Notes under the pieces: model-generated
Seen by the model: the letters and a program-made list of their open reading frames with translations, nothing else
What the model was told of the DNA's origin: nothing
The model's database searches: none
Assembly: GCA_910587425.1 (NCBI GenBank)
Contig: CAJUKU010000007.1
Coordinates: forward strand, 1-64,000
Length of the DNA: 64,000 nucleotides
Reading direction: 5' to 3'
Source: an uncultured Muribaculaceae bacterium
GTDB taxonomy: Bacteria > Bacteroidota > Bacteroidia > Bacteroidales > Muribaculaceae
In this document: positions 42,853 to 50,989 of the stretch, piece by piece
How positions within the stretch are numbered: the first letter of the stretch is position 1
Layout: each line of letters opens with the position of its first letter
Position numbers and translations under genes: made by a program

Positions 42853-43166
42853 GCCTCACCTCCTTCCTCTTCCGAGTCAGCAGCCATGGCATCGGTGAGC
42901 TGCTTCACCACCGCCGCGGCTTCCACGATATCCGTACCGGGTTGAAAGGCTACGGTTGTGCCTCCGTAGGGCGTCCAGCTCTGCAACTGCGCGAGCGGCG
43001 CGCCGTCCTCGCGCACTATCTGCCCGCCGTTGCACTCCGTGACACACTGCTCGTTGCGCGTCACCTCCGTTGTGAGGCTGTACTTGCCGTCGGGCGTCGT
43101 GTACTTCTTGCGGTCTGTTTTCCTGACCAGGTTGAGTGTTTCCACTCTGACTTTTTCGTTGTTCAT
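42849..43166 (-). CDS. Phage protein of unknown function
   Basis: The 105-residue acidic protein (MNNEKVRVETLNLVRKTDRK) has a beta-rich first half (YTTPDGKYSLTTEVTRNEQ) and an acidic helical end (ADSEEEGGEA). It lies just after the second adhesin-like gene. No family is recognised. Confidence 0.65.
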   Translation of the reverse strand: MNNEKVRVETLNLVRKTDRKKYTTPDGKYSLTTEVTRNEQCVTECNGGQIVREDGAPLAQLQSWTPYGGTTVAFQPGTDIVEAAAVVKQLTDAMAADSEEEGGEA

Positions 43167-43190
43167 TGCTGTTATTGTTTAGTTGGTTGA

Positions 43191-44318
43191 TTAGTTGTCG
43201 TAGCTTACCTGATACCCTCCGAGTGCGTCATACTGACCGTTGCCCGCGATGACCTCAAGTCCGAAACCACCGCTCCACGACCGTCTTGTCGTTATCTCGT
43301 CAAGGTAGATTGTCAATGTCTTTTGTGTTCCGTACGTCCAGTACTCACGGTTTGTCGCTCCCCAATGCGCCTCACGGTTGGTAACGATATTATTACCATA
43401 CTCGTCACGCAGGTTGTACCACAGCAGCAGATCGGAGAGATATAGACCTCCGCCAGTGAGTCCATCGGAGCGACCGAGCGTCGCAGTGAAGCGGATGTAG
43501 TTGTAGCCGACCTCCACGAGATCCCATGATGCAATCTTATAGTGGTCAACATACGCCGGACGCGTTACCGCAGTAACGGTAGCCTGTCTCACAGCCTCCG
43601 AGTAGAACGGATAGCAGCGTGCAGCCGACGGCAACGCACCGCCGCTTGCCGGACGGTCAGTGATGAACAGTGTGCATTTGTTTGATGCCGCCATGAATTT
43701 CACCCGCAGACCGAAATTGCCGCCGAAGTCCGAACCCATCACATTCGCCGATGTGTAGAACTGCGGCGCGAGGCTGCCGCTTTCGACCATCACCCCGATA
43801 TACACACCGCCGGAGGGATTGATGTTGCGCACGATCTCCGGAAGCGTGAGCTGATTCGCTGCACCGGACTGATCTATGAAAAGTATGTCAGCCTCCTCAC
43901 CGATGTAGACGTTGGCGGTGGGGTATGTGACCGTATATGGAGCCACAGCCTCGTTGTTATACCCCATCCAAAATCCCGAGTGGCAGGGCTGCGACGCGCC
44001 ACCCTGTGGAGCCATGTATTCCCAATCGCTCCCGATCAGATTGTCTGAGGTCAACGCGACACCGTTGACGAGAGGTATGCGGAAGCCGCAGAAACCGTCG
44101 TCGGCTTGCCAATACTCCTGCCCCTGATACTTGACGCAGGAGTATGGTGCTGTAGTCTGTCTCGGCACGCCTCCAGTCCATATCGTCGGCTTGAATTTCG
44201 CAAACCGTTTGGTACGCCCATGACGGTTGCTGCACATGTGCACCATCCCTGCCGGAGATGTGCCAAGCGCCCGCGCCACCTCGGCTTGAAAATCAACCCC
44301 CGGTGCCGCGATCACCAT
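43191..44318 (-). CDS. Adhesin-like tail protein 2 (paralogue of 44577-45659)
   Basis: With the ATG at 44318 the protein has 375 residues and starts MVIAAPGVDFQAEVARALG, which lines up with the start of its neighbour. Shared features are a Cys-x-Asn-x-HG(R/K)T segment (MCSNRHGRT), FAKFKP, then YWQADDGFCGFRIP. The rest is beta-rich and has diverged. Its place after the tail fibre suggests a receptor-binding or decoration protein. The longer frame to 44450 reads through the small gene upstream and is rejected. Confidence 0.65.
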   Translation of the reverse strand: MVIAAPGVDFQAEVARALGTSPAGMVHMCSNRHGRTKRFAKFKPTIWTGGVPRQTTAPYSCVKYQGQEYWQADDGFCGFRIPLVNGVALTSDNLIGSDWEYMAPQGGASQPCHSGFWMGYNNEAVAPYTVTYPTANVYIGEEADILFIDQSGAANQLTLPEIVRNINPSGGVYIGVMVESGSLAPQFYTSANVMGSDFGGNFGLRVKFMAASNKCTLFITDRPASGGALPSAARCYPFYSEAVRQATVTAVTRPAYVDHYKIASWDLVEVGYNYIRFTATLGRSDGLTGGGLYLSDLLLWYNLRDEYGNNIVTNREAHWGATNREYWTYGTQKTLTIYLDEITTRRSWSGGFGLEVIAGNGQYDALGGYQVSYDN

Positions 44319-44580
44319 GACGCAGCCCCCTCCGAGGGCGAGCCATAGCAGCACAGCTCTCCGGTGCAGGTGACCACATGCCCGGCGCAGTCGAGCGAAT
44401 GCAGGTGCAGGTCGCCCTCGATGATTATTGCCTCCGATAAATCTACGCATCTATCAGATACCCAAGGGTTTATACCCCCCCCATTTTAGGGGTGGATTCG
44501 CTCTCTATCACTATGTTGCCCCTCACGTGCAGGGCTGGCTTGATTCTTTCCATATCTTGTTTGCTGTTGGTTGATGTCAT
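44312..44580 (-). CDS. Small protein gene interrupted at a G8 tract
   Basis: The ATG at 44580 overlaps the upstream stop (ATGA). In frame it gives 36 residues (MTSTNSKQDMERIKPALHVR) and stops at 44470 just after eight G (44482-44475). A -1 shift in the tract opens 54 more codons: INPWVSDRCVDLSEAIII, EGDLHLHSLDCAGHVV and CTGELCCYGSPSEG, ending at 44312. That end overlaps the next gene start at 44318, as intact neighbours do. The full form would be 89 residues. Confidence 0.6.
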
Positions 44581-45659
44581 TTCGCTATGTCGGCTATCTC
44601 CTCATACGCGCCCTGCGCGAACGATGCTATCACCGTCACGCCGCCGGAGCTGATCAGGTCTGTTGACCGGAACGTGCCTGATAACTGCTTTGATGAGTTC
44701 CCCTCAAGCACAAAATCTTCCACGTCAACCCTTGTTTCCCCTATCGTCAGCTCATCATTCTTACGCTTTCCGTATTTCCGGAAGTAGAGGGCATTGCGTT
44801 TGCATGTTATTCGATTGGCGGTATTGTTGTATATCGTAATCACGTAGCGCGGTGAGAGCAGCGTTATGTCGTCAAGCACGCGTATCGAGATGGTCACGCG
44901 CTCCGAGGCGTCCTTGACGTTCAGCGTTATTGCCGACGCATACGGCACCGGATAATATGTCCCGATTAGGGACGTGTCGGCTGTAGTGCTCAGAAAAGGG
45001 TAAATTTTCCACACCCCTCTGTTCAAACCCTTTGGGTTGATTTCCACATAATCGCCACCGGCAGTTATCTTTGTCGGATTTACGAACGTGCGCGAGTATG
45101 TGCCGCTGCTGTGCCTCATGTATGTGCCGAAATAGCAGTTACGTATCACCTCGAAGCTGTCGAACCCCAAACCGTAGGTTGTAGAGAGATAGGCGAGGAA
45201 CATAAGTGCCGCAGCCGCATCATCGGTATATAGTTCCGTAGGATTGAACGTCACTCCACCCAATCCGCGCGGTGCCAGGTGCCAGTAACCGATGAAGTCG
45301 CCCATGCGGTTATACTCCGTCGCCGACGGCGCATTGTACACCCAGCCGTTCATAGAACCGTCGCAGTAGCCGGTGATCTTTGTATAGTCGGTGAGCCCGG
45401 GGATGCTGAAACCGCAGTTGCCATCCATCCCCTCCCAGTACTTGAAGCCGCGTGCGGAATTTACCACAAGCAGCGTCTCGCCCGACGCACCGCTGCGGCA
45501 CACATTCATAGGTATTCCGCCTATCGGTTTGAACTTTGCCCAAGGGTTTGTCTTACCGTGCGAGTTGCCGCAAAGGTGCTTCACTTCCGACAGCGACACG
45601 CCTAACGTCCGCGCCACCTTAGCCTGTAGGTCAAGCCCCACTGTTATTACATCTGCCAT
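44577..45659 (-). CDS. Adhesin-like tail protein 1
   Basis: The 360-residue protein starts MADVITVGLDLQAKVARTLG, followed by HLCGNSHGKTNPWAKFKPIG and YWEGMDGNCGFSIPG, all shared with the paralogue at 43191-44318. The rest is beta-rich with no signal peptide. It starts 3 bases after the S74 tail-fibre gene, so it is probably part of the adhesion apparatus. No named family is recognised. Confidence 0.65.
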   Translation of the reverse strand: MADVITVGLDLQAKVARTLGVSLSEVKHLCGNSHGKTNPWAKFKPIGGIPMNVCRSGASGETLLVVNSARGFKYWEGMDGNCGFSIPGLTDYTKITGYCDGSMNGWVYNAPSATEYNRMGDFIGYWHLAPRGLGGVTFNPTELYTDDAAAALMFLAYLSTTYGLGFDSFEVIRNCYFGTYMRHSSGTYSRTFVNPTKITAGGDYVEINPKGLNRGVWKIYPFLSTTADTSLIGTYYPVPYASAITLNVKDASERVTISIRVLDDITLLSPRYVITIYNNTANRITCKRNALYFRKYGKRKNDELTIGETRVDVEDFVLEGNSSKQLSGTFRSTDLISSGGVTVIASFAQGAYEEIADIAK

Positions 45660-45662
45660 ATC

Positions 45663-48600
45663 TCAAGCTGCTTTAAGTCGTTTCACTTCCGTTTCAAGCT
45701 CACGCACACGCTCGCGGAGCGCATCGATCTCCGAGTACACCCCCGCGAAGCCGTAGACCAGCGCGGCGTTGTAGCTCAGCGCGAGATACTCGCCGCTGTC
45801 GTACACCGCCTCCGGACATAGCGGCTGCACATCCTGCGCTATCAGTCCCACATGCCGCGCGCCGTCCTTGTAGTACGACACCGGACGCAGACGGCATCCC
45901 CTCTGCACCACCACCTCGCGGATCTCCTGCTTGAGCCGACGGTCGGAGTACGCCGTCACCTCGCCGTTGGCAAGCACATTGCCCGCCGCTGAGATCGAGA
46001 ACACACCCGCTTTCTTGTAGGCATTGTAGAATATCCACCCTCGGTTATCTGCACCCGCCATGGTCAGATATGTTGCCCATTCGCCCTGCACCGATCCATG
46101 CTTCACCATGTAGGAGGTCAGCGCGAACAGTATACCGTAGTTCTTGACATGCACCGCGCCTCCGTAGAGCGATATGCCATAACCGGCATTGCCGGTGTTA
46201 TGCGTTAACGCTATCGAACCCGATGCTATCATATTGCCCGATGCTGTCACATCGCCTGTAGCGTGGAAAGTGCCGCTGGAGTACATGTTGAACCTCCCCG
46301 AGCCACCGAAACCGAAACAGAGTACCGATCCAGTGTTGAGCAGTTCCATCGCAAACAGACGGTTCGCCCCGGTTGCTCCCCATCCCGAAAACTGCCTCAC
46401 AGCCAACAATATCGGCGTTTGAGCTTCATTATTTTGTATGCCGACCGTGAAAGCCCCAATGCCATTATTCCACGAGTGACCCGCATACGCTGTCGCATTA
46501 CGACCAAAGAATCCATTCTGACTTGTTATTTGGATAGCACCGCTCAAATCAGCTGTGCCGTCGAACGAGTTACCCCACAACGAACGCGCAGTCTGTAGCT
46601 TCGTCGCGCTTCCGGCATTATGGCTGCCGATGTTTATCTCGGTTATAATCTTGCGCCACGGACCGCTCACACGGTTGGCATCGATAGCCTTGCGGTACAG
46701 CAGATCGGAACCGTCTCCATAACTTGTCAGGAGCTGCAATGCGGAGCATGAACCGTGTGTGTTGCCAAAGTTGATGAAAAGGTCTGAATGCCCGACGCGT
46801 CCTACGGTGTATGCCCCCGGCGCATAGTTGGCATATCCCGCCGCGTTTGCCGTATATGCCTTGATGTCGATGAACGCCGTCGAGACCCCGCCACGCGAGA
46901 CGCGGAAGAAACTCCCCTCATGGTAGCCGTCGAGCAGGTCTGCATCCAATCCACTACCGCTGCCGTCGTTGCCCGCGTGCCACAGCTTATAAGTCGAAGT
47001 GTATGTTGAATCAACATAAGCGGGTGTGCCGTCGGTCAATACAGCGAGACTCCCCACCGCAGCACCGTTGACCATTGTGGTCATAGCCAGCGCACGGCTC
47101 AATGCTCCCGGAAGATGCAGGTCGCCTCCCGCCGTTGATGATGCGCGGAGAGCTATCTGCGCGTAGCCGTTCGACGGCGCTATATTCAGTGCCCCGGTCA
47201 TCGTGTCGCCCGCCTTATTGACATATCGCCCGTCGAGCGTCGTTGTATAGTTGAGGGCGGTCAATATCAACGCGCCGGTTATATACATCGAGCCATTCTC
47301 GGACGAAAGGCGTGTGGAAAAGTCAGCTGTATGCGATGCGGAATCGTGGAAATCGAGATATTTACCGACCTCCATAACGCCGTCCGTCCTTATGGATGGT
47401 ATCATGCCATACGGATTCCCCACCTCGGCAACTGCACGCACCGAGCCGTCAGCCATCAGAGCCTGCGACGCCGTGCCGCCGGGCGTGATGAACCCCGCAG
47501 CTTTAATCTTTCGGTAATTGACATAGTCCGTCTGCCCGCCCTCGACAAGATGCCAGTGACCGCCGTTGTCGATCACCATCTTCGAGTATGCGACATCCGG
47601 TATATGCAGCAGCAGGTATGGACGGTTCGTGAAATTATCGTTCGTGCCTCTTATATCGATATGTGACTTGAACTTCTTAAGCCCGGTTATCATCTGCTCC
47701 GTGTCTAACGTCACATAGTCACCGCCCACATCCCCGGCAGCCACGGCACCCGGCTTCCACTTGCCACCGCTGTAGACAAGCGCCATGCCGTCCTCAACCC
47801 CCGCCGTATCCACATCCGCGAGGTCACCCAACAGCAGCCCTGTGCCTATGGAGCCGGAGCCGGCATCGCCGTAAGCGGTCACCTCACCGCGAGCCAGCAC
47901 ATGACCGTCAATATGCAGCGCACCGTCGGCATACGACAGCGTGACATGATCCTCAGCCGTGCCCAGCACGATCTCCCGCTCAAACCTCTTGCGTGCTTTG
48001 ATGGTCTGCTCCGTGCCTATGGTCACATATCCTGCGAGCGTCTCGGCAAGCGCAATGTTTGTCACGTAGTTCTTAAGGTCATCAGCAAGCGCGAACGTAT
48101 TAAAGTCCGGAAGCTCCTTGCGCAGTACATACCCGCTCAGGTCTATCTGAGCCACCGCATCGGTGACATACGTCTCCGTGGCATAACCGTTCTTGCTCAG
48201 GTACGCACCCAGTGCAGCCTCATCGAGACCCGCGCTGATGGAGGCTGCAACCCAGCCCCCGGCACCGTTCAGAGCCGACGTGTTCCACATCAGCACCTGC
48301 CCCGCCGACGGCGTCCCCGGAATGCTCACATCCATCAGCTCCCGCAGATACGACGCCCCGCCGCCGCTCCCGCTCCCCGAACCGGAGCCCGACCCACCGC
48401 CGTTTCCGTAGGCGGTAATCTCTCCTTTGCCGACAAGATGCGATTTAGCCCATATATACCAAAGGTCATTACCCTCCGCATCAGAGCCGGTGACAATACG
48501 CTCAAACATATCATCAAACTCAATGCGCGGAAGATATGAGGATAGTGCACGGTTCAGCTGGGAAACCGTGACATAACCGGCAAGCGCAGAGCTGTTAATC

Positions 48601-48671
48601 CCTGCGCCACCTATGGCGGCGGATGTACCGACCGCACCCTCTTTGGCTTTTGAATATTTCGCTATTTTCAT
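45663..48671 (-). CDS. Tail fibre with C-terminal S74 chaperone domain
   Basis: The 1002-residue protein begins with a helical region, a Gly/Ser linker (about 90-105) and several copies of a fibre unit (VTIGTEQTIKARKRFEREI, VTLDTEQMITGLKKFKSHI, GEVTAYG). The middle has LWHAGNDGSGSGLDADLLDG, typical of phage fibres. The last ~110 residues are an S74 intramolecular chaperone: AYSDRRLKQEI holds the Ser and Lys of the self-cleavage dyad. VGLIAQDVQPLCPEAV follows, and the domain closes with a coiled coil (DALRERVRELETEVKRL). Confidence 0.9.
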   Translation of the reverse strand: MKIAKYSKAKEGAVGTSAAIGGAGINSSALAGYVTVSQLNRALSSYLPRIEFDDMFERIVTGSDAEGNDLWYIWAKSHLVGKGEITAYGNGGGSGSGSGSGSGGGASYLRELMDVSIPGTPSAGQVLMWNTSALNGAGGWVAASISAGLDEAALGAYLSKNGYATETYVTDAVAQIDLSGYVLRKELPDFNTFALADDLKNYVTNIALAETLAGYVTIGTEQTIKARKRFEREIVLGTAEDHVTLSYADGALHIDGHVLARGEVTAYGDAGSGSIGTGLLLGDLADVDTAGVEDGMALVYSGGKWKPGAVAAGDVGGDYVTLDTEQMITGLKKFKSHIDIRGTNDNFTNRPYLLLHIPDVAYSKMVIDNGGHWHLVEGGQTDYVNYRKIKAAGFITPGGTASQALMADGSVRAVAEVGNPYGMIPSIRTDGVMEVGKYLDFHDSASHTADFSTRLSSENGSMYITGALILTALNYTTTLDGRYVNKAGDTMTGALNIAPSNGYAQIALRASSTAGGDLHLPGALSRALAMTTMVNGAAVGSLAVLTDGTPAYVDSTYTSTYKLWHAGNDGSGSGLDADLLDGYHEGSFFRVSRGGVSTAFIDIKAYTANAAGYANYAPGAYTVGRVGHSDLFINFGNTHGSCSALQLLTSYGDGSDLLYRKAIDANRVSGPWRKIITEINIGSHNAGSATKLQTARSLWGNSFDGTADLSGAIQITSQNGFFGRNATAYAGHSWNNGIGAFTVGIQNNEAQTPILLAVRQFSGWGATGANRLFAMELLNTGSVLCFGFGGSGRFNMYSSGTFHATGDVTASGNMIASGSIALTHNTGNAGYGISLYGGAVHVKNYGILFALTSYMVKHGSVQGEWATYLTMAGADNRGWIFYNAYKKAGVFSISAAGNVLANGEVTAYSDRRLKQEIREVVVQRGCRLRPVSYYKDGARHVGLIAQDVQPLCPEAVYDSGEYLALSYNAALVYGFAGVYSEIDALRERVRELETEVKRLKAA

Positions 48672-50989
48672 TTCTTCTCTACAAGCCGGACTTTTTGAGT
48701 GTCGGCTTTGTAATCCGTCTCATAACTGTCCATTATATAGATTCGTTTACCCATGGTTTTATCTCCAAAAATCTGCACCGGATGCAATCCTATATGCAGA
48801 GGCAGCGTAAGCACTACAGAGGGCGTGGAATACTGATTTACGAGGCGGTAGATCATGTGCTCCTCCTGACGCAGTCCGTTCCCGGTAGAGCCTTCCCAGT
48901 CTGCTTCTCCGGCGGCACATGCCGAATTGTATGTATCGTCGACATATCTGTAGCCATCATTGGTGAGAACCATCATACTGCTGTAGTTGGGCTTCTTGCC
49001 GTCGAATGTGCAGATGCGGAATGTTATATCGTCCGGTTCCTCTGTATACCCCGAATCTATGACGTTTGTATAGACAGTGTCGGATGCGGTGTCGTCCGAG
49101 CCGAGCACCGCTATGACCGGCTTTATTTTGATGCCGCTAATCCAGGCGTATGAGCAGAAACCGTCGCCGCTCTGAGCACCATAAGTCGAGGGCCATCGCG
49201 TCGGCTTCTCACCGCTTGTGTCATAGTACTGCGCCGGACAGTACAGTGTGAGCGTTATGTCGCCCGTCATCAGCCTGCCTTTTGGCAGCGGTATCGCGAA
49301 ACCCTCGGAGCTTATACCCTCCCACCATTTCACATTATTGCGGATGTTGAGAGTCTTATATTTCAAGTCGCTCAGATCCTTGGCGTCGGTATTGTCGAAA
49401 TACAGCTTGAAGTCCTGCGGTGCCTCGCTCCATGGGTCTGCGCTCCACTCAGCGCCACGGTAATACAGACCGCCCCACCGGAGGCGCGCCCAGATATATT
49501 CACAATCAGGGTTTACATGGTTGCTGTCTCCCTTGTCATACGTGTAGCTGCCCTTGTCGAAACTGCAAGCCGATTTGTCGGAGAGCTTCACACTGCCGGT
49601 TAACAGCAGATATGTATCCGCACCGCCGAATATCGTGGACTTGTCAGGAACAGTGATGACGACGAGCGGCGGTTGGTCGGCATAACGCAGGTCGTATGTT
49701 CCATTCATGCTGCTCATCGCCGGGAATATCGAAGAAGTCCCCGCCGATCGCATGTCTATCTGTAGCATTGTCTCGAATGACAGCGTGGAAACCTCCGAGC
49801 TCGCCCACTTGACAAAATCCTCATCGGTCATGACCCATGGCGAATGGAACTCCTCAATCTCCTTTATCTCCTTAACGAACACCTTTCTCAGCGATGACGT
49901 AGCGCCCATAATATTCAATTGCGTGGCTATATTGTCGGACCGCATCGGCATGGACGCGATGAAGTATGTGGTCAGATCCTCACGTTTGTCATTCGGATAA
50001 GCGCGCGTTATCATGATATCGAGCGTGCCGGGATATCCGTTGTGGGTGTATTCAATCTCGGCGCGTCTAACCGTCTGATCGGCGTCAGACACCGGCAGGA
50101 AGCTACCGGAGTCGGGGTACAGCTGCGCGTCATCAAACAGATCCGGCAAAAGATCATCGTATGTGTTGAACTCATCTTTAACGCTCACCTTGTTGTATAC
50201 AGCCGCCAACGACAGGCGCGAATTATTTCCGGCGTAATCATCGCCGTCGATCGTTTTCATGGGAATCGCCGGAGGTTGTGGGTGCGCCTTGCCATCCAGG
50301 GGTAGCACAACCCACGATGGTGCGCCACCCCGCAGATCGTCATAATCAACCAGCCATACCGCATCTCCGTACGCCAAAGCCGTAACGCCGAGATACCGGC
50401 ACAGCTCCTCAAGCACCTCCTGGCAAGTCCATGTGTCATCATCCTCATCACCGTAGAAATTAGCTTCCGACAGATACCCCTCATCGATCAGCGCCGTGCC
50501 GTCAGGGGTCAGAGTGTTTGCAGACACATAGCACACCCGGTATGCATTGCATCGCTTGAGAACACCGGTAAGAATCTCAGCAATGGGGCGCACGCGCTTT
50601 TCGTCGGTCTCATACCGGTAGTGCTTCAAAGTGCTCAGCGCATCGACGCATTCAACGCTGATCGTCTCACGCTCCTCAACAAACCCCATATCATACAGGC
50701 ATGGGGTAGCGTAACCGATCCATACGATACCGTTGCTATCCGACAGCTCTACCTTGGTGCCCTGCGCAGTGGGCGAATAAAGATCCATGAGGTAGTCACC
50801 CGTGATAAGATTGACGGTCGCCCCTGAATATTTCGCAGGTATGTAGATCTTGCCCTCGTCATGGTTTGTTGTGACCGTAAATGGTGTGCCACCGAGCGTA
50901 AGCGTATCGTCGGCGCCCTCGACCGCTGTTGTGATCGTTAGTGTGTACTCATGACCGCCATAGCTGGCGAACGTCGCCGTGTGTCTCAT
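48668..50989 (-). CDS. Tail tip / baseplate hub-like protein
   Basis: The 773-residue protein follows the tape-measure gene, where the distal tail and hub proteins of siphophages are encoded. The N-terminal 180 residues (YLMDLYSPTAQGTKVELSDS, WIGYATPCLYDM, ISVECVDALSTLKHY) resemble the hub-like region of Bacteroides phage tail proteins. WTCQEVLEELCRYLGVTALA follows. I assign it by place and these patterns. It overlaps both neighbours by ATGA. Confidence 0.7.
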   Translation of the reverse strand: MRHTATFASYGGHEYTLTITTAVEGADDTLTLGGTPFTVTTNHDEGKIYIPAKYSGATVNLITGDYLMDLYSPTAQGTKVELSDSNGIVWIGYATPCLYDMGFVEERETISVECVDALSTLKHYRYETDEKRVRPIAEILTGVLKRCNAYRVCYVSANTLTPDGTALIDEGYLSEANFYGDEDDDTWTCQEVLEELCRYLGVTALAYGDAVWLVDYDDLRGGAPSWVVLPLDGKAHPQPPAIPMKTIDGDDYAGNNSRLSLAAVYNKVSVKDEFNTYDDLLPDLFDDAQLYPDSGSFLPVSDADQTVRRAEIEYTHNGYPGTLDIMITRAYPNDKREDLTTYFIASMPMRSDNIATQLNIMGATSSLRKVFVKEIKEIEEFHSPWVMTDEDFVKWASSEVSTLSFETMLQIDMRSAGTSSIFPAMSSMNGTYDLRYADQPPLVVITVPDKSTIFGGADTYLLLTGSVKLSDKSACSFDKGSYTYDKGDSNHVNPDCEYIWARLRWGGLYYRGAEWSADPWSEAPQDFKLYFDNTDAKDLSDLKYKTLNIRNNVKWWEGISSEGFAIPLPKGRLMTGDITLTLYCPAQYYDTSGEKPTRWPSTYGAQSGDGFCSYAWISGIKIKPVIAVLGSDDTASDTVYTNVIDSGYTEEPDDITFRICTFDGKKPNYSSMMVLTNDGYRYVDDTYNSACAAGEADWEGSTGNGLRQEEHMIYRLVNQYSTPSVVLTLPLHIGLHPVQIFGDKTMGKRIYIMDSYETDYKADTQKVRLVEKK

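Noticed and set aside
44319..44450. Longer N-terminus for adhesin-like protein 2
   Set aside because: It overlaps the -1 frame of the small gene, and the paralogue aligns from the ATG at 44318.
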